Counted from the stretch's first letter, positions 1-5,763 are shown. The stretch is DNA of 7,865 nucleotides from Fimenecus sp045613585 (GCA_045613585.1 JAZLBG010000091.1:1-7865), one strand, 5' to 3'. Numbers and translations are program-made. The notes: generated from the letters alone by a model not told the origin.

Positions 1-26
1 GTCAACGAAGTTGACTGAGGGGTAGT
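1..26 (-). repeat. Truncated copy of a REP-like hairpin element (copy A)
   Basis: On the minus strand this reads CCCCTCAGTCAAC, a 3-nt loop (TTC), then GTTGAC, where the window edge cuts it off. The 6-bp stem GTCAAC/GTTGAC is perfect. The C-rich lead-in followed by a GTCA-containing hairpin matches the left half of the elements at 52-100 and 2530-2580, so I read it as a third, partial family member lying head to head with the copy at 52-100. The remainder would lie outside the window. Confidence 0.55.
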
Positions 27-51
27 CAAAAACGCCTATTAAAGCCTATCT

Positions 52-100
52 CTCCCTCCGTCAACGCTAACGCGTTGCCACCTCCCTCGTCAGAGGGAGG
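52..100 (+). repeat. REP-like double-hairpin element (copy B)
   Basis: Two adjacent hairpins are visible. The first is CAACGC, loop TAAC, GCGTTG (62-77). The second is CCTCCCTC, loop GTCA, GAGGGAGG (81-100), an 8-bp perfect stem. A CCCTCCGTCA lead-in precedes the first hairpin. The order CCCTCC-GTCA, variable hairpin, ACCTCCC...GGGAGGC is shared with the element at 2530-2580 read on the minus strand. There is no T-tract, so it is unlikely to be an intrinsic terminator. Together with copy A it fills the gene-free stretch before position 148. Confidence 0.7.
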
Positions 101-147
101 CAAAACAACACCATTCAATGAGCCCGACAAACTCCAATTTGTCTAAC

Positions 148-184
148 AAAAAAGGACGTTGTGACAATCACAATGTCCTTTTTA
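148..184. terminator. Bidirectional intrinsic terminator
   Basis: Left arm AAAGGACGTTGTGA (151-164) pairs with TCACAATGTCCTTT across a 3-nt loop (CAA), with a single G-T pair. The right arm runs into TTTTTATTTTT on the plus strand, and the left arm gives CCTTTTTTG on the minus strand, so it should stop transcription both ways. It lies about 45 bp beyond the stop codon of the minus-strand zinc-ribbon gene and would end the coaX operon transcript. Confidence 0.85.
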
Positions 185-228
185 TTTTTACTTAAACTTT
201 TTAGTTGCTTTACAGATATTCGATGTTA

Positions 229-1791
229 TTAATTTGGGTCATATTCTTTAATCTCATAATAAGACCAGAATCTTTCACCGTCATCCTTTACCTTGATTTT
301 AGCTATCATCTGTTTTGTAGAAAGAAGGTCTCTGACAACATTTTCACCTTCATCGTAGCAGAAATAATGCTCTATAACAATTTCGTATTTACCATCAACA
401 ACAGGTGAGGAAACGATATCATATTCATCCCATCCTTCACTTGCATCTCCTATGCCACCAGCAGGAATGCCTCTGTAAACATAGTCACCATGTACATAAC
501 TTTCCTCTGAAACGTAGTTTTCATCAAATTCTACATTGAAAACTTCTTCACAGAGCCATTTTACATTCTTTTTAGGAAGTCTTATGTAACCATCATACTC
601 ATCGTTTCCGGTGAATTTTCTTTTTGGGTCGGATTCTGAACAGTGGTATTTTTGTTGTACCTCCCACCAGTCATCATTTGAATAATCTTCAAAATAGAGT
701 AAGTACAAAGCTCCAACATCTCCAAATGTAGTTGTAAGTTCGCACTCTATAAATGAAACTATTTCAAATGTATCACGACTATAATCGTAATAATATAAGA
801 TTGGCAGTGATGAGTTGAAAGACTCCCAATCTGCATATGTTGCTTCAATAAACTTGTCAGCATCATCTGCATTTTCATTATTATCTGCGGTTGTGACTTC
901 ATCATTATTTTCAGATGTGTCTTCATCATTATTTTCAGATGTGTCTTTATCATTATTTTCAGATGTGTCTTTATCAGGGGAAACAATTGGTTCGCCGCTG
1001 AGGTTAACAGCATCGATAGCACTTTCATTTTCACCATCAACCTTAACATCTATGATAACAACAGGTGTAGTTTCCTCTCCGATTGTATAGTAATCATCAA
1101 GTGCATCTTCATATCCTGATACATAATCATCAACAATATCTTTATATCCTGATGCGTAATTGTCTACTACGTTTTCATAATCTGAAAGATAGTCATCAAC
1201 CATATTTTCGTATTCGGATACATGTTCATCTAAAGATTCAATGTTTGTAGATGAAGCTGCAGTAAGTGTAATTCTGTAATCACCATCAGCAAGGTCGAGA
1301 TTGTAAACCGGTTCAGATGTTGTATCAACTATTACTTTGCTTCTTGCACAGATAGCTTTGATAGCTCCACCGATAATATATTTTTCAACCTTGATTTCAT
1401 AAGCTCCCACAGGGAAGTTTACTTCATCATATACATACAATTCTGTTTGATTTTTGAGTACAGGGAAATCTTCGTGGTATGTAACGCCTTCAGCTTTTGT
1501 TTCACTGATATTTTTAACAGCAAAAATTACTACTGGGATTGCACTACCTATAAGAAGTACGAAAACCAGTAAAAGAGCTAAAATAATTAAAAGATTTTTA
1601 CTGTTGTTTTTCTTCTTTTTCACAGGTGCAACCTGAGGATTTACAACAGGCTTCTGCTGAGGTGTAACTGGCTTTGGTTGTTCAACCGGTTGAGTGTTAG
1701 CAGGTGCTGGTGGTGGCTCGATAGGGGTTCCACATTTTGGGCAGAAGGATGTCCTATCATTTAATTGGTTTCCGCATTTAGTGCAAAACAT
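229..1791 (-). CDS. Membrane-anchored protein with N-terminal zinc ribbon and internal repeats, function unknown
   Basis: The start at 1791 gives 520 residues. An upstream in-frame ATG at 1800 (523 residues; numbering below) directly abuts the AAAAAGGA ribosome site with no spacer, whereas the ATG at 1791 has 9 nt spacing and yields the common MFCTKCGNQL opening. Domains in order: a CxxC-x10-CxxC zinc ribbon (C6, C9, C20, C23); a Pro/Gln-rich linker to about 60; a KKKK cluster and one membrane helix (about 70-97); an outside region with a beta-rich segment (105-180); four 11-residue repeats (196-239); acidic DKDTSENN repeats (276-299); and an aromatic, acidic C-terminal domain (about 316-523). 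The basic cluster before the helix predicts the ribbon is cytoplasmic and the rest is outside. It lies 29 nt after the transporter gene, so it is probably co-transcribed with coaX. I recognise the architecture of clostridial zinc-ribbon membrane proteins but no specific function. Confidence 0.85.
   Translation of the reverse strand: MFCTKCGNQLNDRTSFCPKCGTPIEPPPAPANTQPVEQPKPVTPQQKPVVNPQVAPVKKKKNNSKNLLIILALLLVFVLLIGSAIPVVIFAVKNISETKAEGVTYHEDFPVLKNQTELYVYDEVNFPVGAYEIKVEKYIIGGAIKAICARSKVIVDTTSEPVYNLDLADGDYRITLTAASSTNIESLDEHVSEYENMVDDYLSDYENVVDNYASGYKDIVDDYVSGYEDALDDYYTIGEETTPVVIIDVKVDGENESAIDAVNLSGEPIVSPDKDTSENNDKDTSENNDEDTSENNDEVTTADNNENADDADKFIEATYADWESFNSSLPILYYYDYSRDTFEIVSFIECELTTTFGDVGALYLLYFEDYSNDDWWEVQQKYHCSESDPKRKFTGNDEYDGYIRLPKKNVKWLCEEVFNVEFDENYVSEESYVHGDYVYRGIPAGGIGDASEGWDEYDIVSSPVVDGKYEIVIEHYFCYDEGENVVRDLLSTKQMIAKIKVKDDGERFWSYYEIKEYDPN
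904..975 (-). repeat. 24-bp in-frame tandem repeat, 3 copies (8-residue D-K/E-DTSENN)
   Basis: Three contiguous 24-bp units lie inside the zinc-ribbon gene. Two are identical on the DNA level and the third differs by one base, changing Glu to Lys (units DKDTSENN, DKDTSENN, DEDTSENN). A diverged fourth unit (DEVTTADNN) follows in the protein. Near-identity of DNA, not only of protein, points to recent expansion by slippage. The unit encodes a hydrophilic acidic linker between the hendecad region and the C-terminal domain. Confidence 0.9.
1084..1215 (-). repeat. Four 11-residue (33-bp) degenerate repeats in the zinc-ribbon protein
   Basis: Residues 196-239 (numbered from the 1800 start) fall into four 11-residue units beginning at E196, D207, G218 and G229, with consensus xY-E/K-N/D-x-V/L-D-D/N-Y-x-S/T. 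The Tyr, hydrophobic and Asp positions recur strictly while the DNA has diverged, so this repeat is older than the 24-bp one. An 11-residue period fits a hendecad helix, either a right-handed coiled coil or an amphipathic helix lined with Tyr and Asp. Confidence 0.85.
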
Positions 1792-1800
1792 TTTTCTCAT

Positions 1801-1808
1801 TCCTTTTT
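1801..1808 (-). promoter_or_regulatory. Ribosome binding site that decides the zinc-ribbon protein start
   Basis: On the minus strand the sequence is AAAAAGGA followed immediately by ATGAGAAAAATG. The first ATG (1800) has no spacer, and the second (1791) sits 9 nt away, a workable distance. This favours the shorter protein beginning MFCTKCG. Confidence 0.65.
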
Positions 1809-1820
1809 ATTTAAAATTTT

Positions 1821-2468
1821 TTAAAGCTCATTATTGTTTGCTGTTTCAGCAGTCTTTTCAGACTTAGATTGTGTCGGATTCCCTTTTCTCTTAAGTGTTT
1901 TTACTGCTCCTACAACTGATGGTGAAAGTATGATGTTTATAACAAGTTCAAAAATGAAGTTCATACCCACAAGTCCAACAATCATATATACGAAGGCGTT
2001 TTCAAAGCCTAATCCGAAAGCCCATTCTTTGATTGTTTCAAAGAAGAAAAGTTTACAGCCGATAAGAAAAATTCCCGTGTTTGTTACTGGTACAAGAATT
2101 GCTGAAACAATAACTGCAAAATAAGTGTTGATTTTTTTCAATAAATCAAAGGCTAATCCACCTACAAAACCGGCAAGAGTACCCTTCAAAATTACCGTTA
2201 TGACAGTACCTAGTGGGTTAATGGCGAGAAAAGCCGATGCATCTCCTGAAAGAAGTACAACCACACTAAAAACAAGGCCTAACCAAGTGCTGGCATATTT
2301 TCCGCAAAGAGATGCGCCAATAACAATAGGAATAAGCACAAGTGAAACTGAAAATGTGCCTAATTTGATTGACGCACCAATAAATTGGAAAACAATTACA
2401 ATAGCGGTAAGGATTCCCGTAGTTGCAAGTGTGACCGCTTTTTTATGGTTGAATTTTTTGGTTGCCAT
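1821..2468 (-). CDS. ECF transporter S component, probably for pantothenate (PanT-like)
   Basis: This 215-residue, very hydrophobic protein has about six predicted membrane helices (roughly 11-33, 38-55, 58-75, 85-108, 116-140, 155-182) and a short charged tail with Lys, Glu and Asn. Length and topology match substrate-binding S components of energy-coupling-factor vitamin transporters, which work with a shared EcfT/EcfA module encoded elsewhere; no ATPase is seen here. Substrate is inferred from context: the upstream gene in the same direction is coaX, which phosphorylates pantothenate. It does not look like BioY. A strong AAGGAGGA sits 6 nt before the ATG, giving a firm start. The downstream zinc-ribbon gene begins 29 nt after its stop. 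S-component identity is confident; the pantothenate assignment is moderate. Confidence 0.85.
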   Translation of the reverse strand: MATKKFNHKKAVTLATTGILTAIVIVFQFIGASIKLGTFSVSLVLIPIVIGASLCGKYASTWLGLVFSVVVLLSGDASAFLAINPLGTVITVILKGTLAGFVGGLAFDLLKKINTYFAVIVSAILVPVTNTGIFLIGCKLFFFETIKEWAFGLGFENAFVYMIVGLVGMNFIFELVINIILSPSVVGAVKTLKRKGNPTQSKSEKTAETANNNEL

Positions 2469-2529
2469 TTATATTCCTCCTTGCTGCTGCTCCATAAAGG
2501 ATGCAACGCAATAAAATTGACAAATAACA

Positions 2530-2580
2530 GCCTCCCTGCTTGATGGGGAGGTGTCATTTTCATAAGAAAATGACGGAGGG
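2530..2580 (-). repeat. REP-like double-hairpin element (copy C) inside the coaX operon
   Basis: Read on the minus strand it runs CCCTCC, then the 9-bp hairpin GTCATTTTC, loop TTAT, GAAAATGAC, then ACCTCCCC and a return arm GGGAGGC. This is the same architecture as copy B at 52-100, but the arms of the first hairpin are entirely different in sequence while remaining complementary. It begins one base after the coaX stop codon and fills about half of the 113-bp gap to the S-component gene. It lacks a T-tract, so read-through is expected. Confidence 0.75.
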
Positions 2581-2581
2581 A

Positions 2582-3346
2582 CTATTTGTTTTTCTCGTAA
2601 ATTGATTTAAGTCCCTTAAGAATTAAATCCTGGTCAAGCACCATTTCGCGCCTGCATACTGGGGCAATAAAAGATGCTATTCCTCCTGTTGCAATAATGG
2701 TTTTTGGCTCACCTAATTCATCTATAAATCTATCAACAAGCCCATCAATCATAGAAGCTGTACCAAGAACTATTCCACTTTGCATACTTTCAATAGTGTT
2801 AGTTCCGCAAGCTTTTTTTGGTGGCTCAAGTGGAATTGCAGGTAAAAGTGAGCTGGTGTCAGTAAGTGCTTTAAGTGAAATTGCAACACCTGGGGCAATC
2901 ATACATCCCCTGAAATTGCGATTTTCATCAACTGCACAAATTTTTGTAGCAGTACCTAAATCTACAATAAATGCAGGTAAAGGGTAACTGCATACTGCAC
3001 CAACTGCACCCGCTGCTAAATCTGCACCAAGTTGAGCAGGATTATCAATAAGAATGTTAAGCCCTGTTTTAACTCCAGGCCCAAGTACAACAACTTTTTT
3101 GTTTGTAAGACGCTTAACGGCGTTTTTAATATGAACAGTAATTTCAGGTACAACTGAAGAAATTACAGAGCCCTCAATGTCACATACTTTAATGTTATAA
3201 ACAGAAAAGATGTTTACAAAATCAACTGCAAATTGGTCGTCAGTTTTCTGACGGTCAGTTGAAATGCGAGCACTCATAGTAAGAGTGTCACCATCAAAAA
3301 TACCAAGATTTATATTTGTATTACCAATATCAACTGTAAGAAGCAT
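2582..3346 (-). CDS. coaX: Type III pantothenate kinase
   Basis: CoaX phosphorylates pantothenate with ATP to 4'-phosphopantothenate, the first committed step of coenzyme A synthesis in the cytoplasm. The 254-residue length is typical. The N-terminal phosphate-binding motif DIGNTN is at residues 6-11 (preceded by MLLTV), and GAD is at 107-109, where Asp109 matches the conserved Asp of the family. DLGTAT follows at 129-134, GCMIAPGVAIS at about 147-157, and a C-terminal ATGG at 219-222 completes the ASKHA fold. The residue after GAD is Leu where many members have Arg. GAGGTGAG precedes the ATG with good spacing, and a clear promoter lies upstream. As a family fact, type III enzymes are not feedback-inhibited by CoA, so the rate may be set by uptake, which fits the S component downstream. 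Confidence 0.96.
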   Translation of the reverse strand: MLLTVDIGNTNINLGIFDGDTLTMSARISTDRQKTDDQFAVDFVNIFSVYNIKVCDIEGSVISSVVPEITVHIKNAVKRLTNKKVVVLGPGVKTGLNILIDNPAQLGADLAAGAVGAVCSYPLPAFIVDLGTATKICAVDENRNFRGCMIAPGVAISLKALTDTSSLLPAIPLEPPKKACGTNTIESMQSGIVLGTASMIDGLVDRFIDELGEPKTIIATGGIASFIAPVCRREMVLDQDLILKGLKSIYEKNK

Positions 3347-3374
3347 TTTCTCACCTCATAAAAACAATATAATA

Positions 3375-3403
3375 ATTATATATCATTTTTGATTGTTTAG
3401 CAA
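3375..3403 (-). promoter_or_regulatory. Sigma-70-type promoter for the coaX operon
   Basis: On the minus strand, -35 TTGCTA (3398-3403) and -10 TATAAT (3375-3380) are separated by exactly 17 bp. Transcription would start near 3368, about 22 nt before the coaX ATG, leaving a short leader with the GAGGTGAG ribosome site. Its -35 box overlaps by one base that of the opposite promoter at 3393-3421. Confidence 0.75.
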
Positions 3404-3421
3404 GTGGATTTGTGTTACAAT
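3393..3421 (+). promoter_or_regulatory. Extended -10 promoter for the PflX-like gene
   Basis: The boxes are -35 TTGTTT (3393-3398) and -10 TACAAT (3416-3421) with a 17-bp spacer, and an extended -10 TG lies one base upstream of the -10. Transcription would start near 3428, just before the palindrome at 3435-3519, giving a leader of roughly 119 nt. The match is good but both boxes are off consensus by one to three bases. Confidence 0.55.
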
Positions 3422-3434
3422 ATGTAAAGTAAAT

Positions 3435-3519
3435 GTCATTCTGAGCGAAGCGAAGAATCTCTATCATAGTGAACCGATGAATTACAGAGATTCTTCGTCA
3501 CTACGCTCCTTAGAATGAC
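3435..3519. repeat. 85-bp imperfect palindrome (dispersed-repeat type)
   Basis: Outer arms GTCATTCT (3435-3442) and AGAATGAC (3512-3519) are perfect. Inside these, GAGCG pairs with CGCTC, and CGAAGAATCTCT (3451-3462) pairs perfectly with AGAGATTCTTCG (3486-3497), leaving a 23-nt loop. The GTCATTCTGAGCGAAGCGAAGAATCT left arm style is one I recall as a dispersed intergenic repeat in many bacteria. It fills the predicted leader of the plus-strand radical SAM gene and ends 27 bp before its ATG. No T-tract follows. Confidence 0.85.
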
Positions 3520-3546
3520 TAATCACAGAAATTTGGTGGTGAAACA

Positions 3547-4425
3547 ATGCTCTGTAATCTCTGTCCGCGAAATTGCAATGCAGAAAGAACTGAATATACT
3601 GCCAACGGATTTTGCAAAATGCCAGAAAATCCTGTATTGGCAAGGGCTGATATTCATAATTGGGAAGAGCCTTGCATAAGTGGTGAGCGTGGTACAGGTG
3701 CAATCTTTTTTTCAGGTTGCTCTCTTAAATGTTGTTTCTGTCAGAATTACCCCATAAGTCACGAAAACAAGGGCGAAGCAATTACAACTGCGCGACTTAT
3801 TGAAATTATAAAAGAATTAGAAAATAGGGGAGTCCATACAATTGATTTTGTAAATCCTACTCACTTTTCACATATTATAATTGATGCACTTTCACAGTAT
3901 AAACCTCAAGTGCCTGTTGTGTATAATTCGTCTGGTTATGATAACGTTGAAACTTTACAAAAACTTGAGGGGCTTGTTGATGTCTATCTTCCTGACTTAA
4001 AATATTTCAGTAGTGAAAAATCAACTGGTTATGCAAAATGTCCTGATTATTTTGAAAAGGCAAGCAAGGCAATACTTGAAATGCACCGTCAACAACCTGA
4101 AACAGAGTTTAAAGATGGCATAATTCAAAAAGGACTTATAATCCGTCATCTTGTGTTGCCTAAAAACATAGATGAAAGTAAAAATATAATTTTGTGGATT
4201 AAAGAAAACCTGCCAAGTAACACATATATCAGTATTATGAGTCAATATACACCTTATGGTAATATTTCTCAATTCAAAGAATTAAATCGTCGTCTTACTA
4301 CTGCTGAATATAATAAAGTTGTAGATTTCTTTGTTGAATTGGGACTCCAAAATGGCTTTATGCAAGAAAAAACATCATCACAAACAAAATATATACCTGA
4401 TTTTGACTTAACAGGCGTAAAATAA
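3547..4425 (+). CDS. PflX-like radical SAM protein (COG1313 type)
   Basis: This 292-residue protein carries the radical SAM [4Fe-4S] motif CxxxCxxC (C58, C62, C65, within GCSLKCCFCQNY), which binds the cluster that cleaves S-adenosylmethionine. Before it lies a Cys-rich N-terminus, CxxCPRNC (C3, C6, C10) plus C23, characteristic of the PflX family and able to hold a further metal site. Later family-like blocks are NPTHF (103-107), YNSSGY (126-131), YLPDLKY (147-153) and MSQYTPYG (231-238). The family is annotated as putative pyruvate formate-lyase activating enzymes, but its true substrate is not established to my knowledge. No pyruvate formate-lyase or partner gene is next to it. The ribosome site is weak (GGTGGTG, about 6 nt before ATG), and a 5' palindrome occupies the leader. 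The next promoter starts 3 nt after its stop. Confidence 0.9.
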   Translation: MLCNLCPRNCNAERTEYTANGFCKMPENPVLARADIHNWEEPCISGERGTGAIFFSGCSLKCCFCQNYPISHENKGEAITTARLIEIIKELENRGVHTIDFVNPTHFSHIIIDALSQYKPQVPVVYNSSGYDNVETLQKLEGLVDVYLPDLKYFSSEKSTGYAKCPDYFEKASKAILEMHRQQPETEFKDGIIQKGLIIRHLVLPKNIDESKNIILWIKENLPSNTYISIMSQYTPYGNISQFKELNRRLTTAEYNKVVDFFVELGLQNGFMQEKTSSQTKYIPDFDLTGVK

Positions 4426-4427
4426 TA

Positions 4428-4455
4428 TTGAAATATATAAAAAGTATGATATAAT
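4428..4455 (+). promoter_or_regulatory. Strong promoter for mscL-proC
   Basis: The boxes are -35 TTGAAA (4428-4433), a 16-bp spacer and -10 TATAAT (4450-4455), with an extended TG at 4447-4448. Transcription should start near 4462, about 28 nt before the mscL ATG, with AAGGA (4478-4482) 7 nt from the start. It begins just after the previous stop codon, so mscL-proC is an independent unit. Confidence 0.8.
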
Positions 4456-4489
4456 TTTTACATAAAATTTAAGAAAGAAGGATTTCAAA

Positions 4490-4951
4490 ATGAAAGGATT
4501 TTTCAAAGAATTTAAAGAATTTGCTATGCGCGGCAACGTAATCGACCTTGCAGTCGGCGTTATCATCGGCGGAGCTTTCCAAGCAATCGTAACATCACTT
4601 GTTAATGATATTGTAATGCCACTTATCGGTATTATCACAAAGAATGATTTTGCATCAAAGTTTGTTCAACTTACAGGCAGAGAAACTCTTTATGCAACAA
4701 TTGAAGAAGCAACAGAAGCAGGCGTTGCAATTCTTACTTATGGTAACTTTATCAGTGCTGTAATCAATTTCATCATTATGGCATTTGTTATTTTCTTATT
4801 TGTTAAGGGTCTTAACAAGCTTACAACTCTTGGCAAGAAAGAAGAAGTTGTTGAAGAAGCAGTTCCTACAACAAAGGTTTGCCCATTCTGTAAGAGTGAA
4901 ATTGCTATTGATGCTACAAAGTGTGCTCACTGTACATCTGACGTTGAATAA
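4490..4951 (+). CDS. mscL: Large-conductance mechanosensitive channel with C-terminal zinc ribbon
   Basis: MscL is an inner-membrane homopentamer that opens under membrane tension to release solutes during hypo-osmotic shock. Family signature: amphipathic N-helix MKGFFKEFKEFAMRGNVIDLAVGVIIGGAF, residues 1-20 of which carry the S1 helix, then TM1 (about 17-45, with the Gly/Ala-rich gate AVGVIIGGAF), a periplasmic loop (about 50-80) and TM2 (about 84-108, GNFISAVINFIIMAFVIF). At 153 residues it is longer than the 136 of the E. coli protein. The usual C-terminal helical bundle motif is not evident; instead residues 131-148 form CPFC-x10-CAHC, a zinc ribbon joined by an acidic linker (KKEEVVEEAV). 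It overlaps nothing but lies 2 nt before proC. Identity is very firm; the role of the ribbon is unknown to me. Confidence 0.96.
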   Translation: MKGFFKEFKEFAMRGNVIDLAVGVIIGGAFQAIVTSLVNDIVMPLIGIITKNDFASKFVQLTGRETLYATIEEATEAGVAILTYGNFISAVINFIIMAFVIFLFVKGLNKLTTLGKKEEVVEEAVPTTKVCPFCKSEIAIDATKCAHCTSDVE

Positions 4952-4953
4952 TT

Positions 4954-5754
4954 ATGTATAAGCTAGGCTTTATAGGTTGTGGCAATATGGCTACTGCCAT
5001 ACTTAATGGGGTAGTTAAGTCACAATATGTAAATGGTGCAGATATTTGTGTTTTTGATACTTGTACTCAAAAAGCAAATGACCTTAAAAATAATTTAGGT
5101 GTTGATGTTTTAACATCTGCCATAGAAGTTGCAGAAAAAGCTCAGGTGGTAGTTCTTGCAGTGAAACCACAGGTATTTCCTCAGGTGTTACCAGAGATTA
5201 AAGACACACTTTCTGAAAATGGTAATGCACTTGTATCAATTGGTGCAGGCAAAACAATTTCATACCTTTGCTCATTCCTTGAAAGTAATACTCCTGTTAT
5301 TCGCGTTATGCCAAACATTAATGCAACAGTAGGGGCTTCAATGAGTGCAGTGTGCAAAAATGAGAAAGTGACTTATGCTCTTCTTGATTTTGTAAAGGGC
5401 TTGTGTCAATCTTTTGGTGATGTTATTGAATTACCTGAAAGTCAGTTTTCAATATTTTCAGTAATTGCTGCTTGCTCACCTGCATACACATTTATGTTTA
5501 TTGACTCAATGGCTCGTGGCGCAGAAAAGAATGGGTTAAAGCGTGAAGATGCACTTAAAATTTCTGCACAAGCGGTACTTGGCAGTGCTAAAATGATGCT
5601 TGAAAGTGAAGAATCCCCATGGGCACTTATAAATAGCGTGTGCTCACCTGGTGGCACAACTATTGAGGGTATAGCAACTTTGCAAAAAGAAGAATTTGAC
5701 AAAGTTGTTATGGATGCAGTTAGGGCATCATACGAAAAAGATAAAAGAATGTAA
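4954..5754 (+). CDS. proC: Pyrroline-5-carboxylate reductase
   Basis: ProC reduces 1-pyrroline-5-carboxylate to L-proline with NAD(P)H, the last step of proline synthesis in the cytoplasm. The 266 residues match the usual length. The Rossmann motif GFIGCGNMA is at residues 5-13, VLAVKPQ at 67-73, VIRVMPN at 115-121, and the family signature SPGGTTIEGIATLQ at 231-244 near the C-terminus. The ATG lies only 2 nt after the mscL stop and I see no Shine-Dalgarno sequence in the preceding 20 nt, so translation probably depends on ribosomes finishing mscL. A strong terminator begins 10 bp after the stop. Pairing with mscL suggests shared osmotic control (proline is a compatible solute), but that is inference from context. 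Confidence 0.96.
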   Translation: MYKLGFIGCGNMATAILNGVVKSQYVNGADICVFDTCTQKANDLKNNLGVDVLTSAIEVAEKAQVVVLAVKPQVFPQVLPEIKDTLSENGNALVSIGAGKTISYLCSFLESNTPVIRVMPNINATVGASMSAVCKNEKVTYALLDFVKGLCQSFGDVIELPESQFSIFSVIAACSPAYTFMFIDSMARGAEKNGLKREDALKISAQAVLGSAKMMLESEESPWALINSVCSPGGTTIEGIATLQKEEFDKVVMDAVRASYEKDKRM

Positions 5755-5763
5755 TAAAAATTT

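Noticed and set aside
1..228. Hidden small gene in the left intergenic stretch
   Set aside because: It contains only repeat hairpins and a terminator; no start with a ribosome site and meaningful frame was found.
205..408. Small plus-strand hydrophobic frame near the terminator
   Set aside because: No ribosome site is seen, and it overlaps the 3' end of the convincing minus-strand gene.
898..976. Possible CRISPR-like direct repeats
   Set aside because: The 24-bp units are contiguous without spacers and lie in frame inside a coding region; they encode a protein repeat.
815..1090. Plus-strand open frame rich in Ser/Leu repeats opposite the zinc-ribbon gene
   Set aside because: It is the antisense reading of the 24-bp repeat region, with no ribosome site; the minus-strand frame has coherent domains.
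2530..2580. Terminator after coaX
   Set aside because: Hairpins are present but no T-tract follows on the minus strand, and the sequence matches the repeat element at 52-100.
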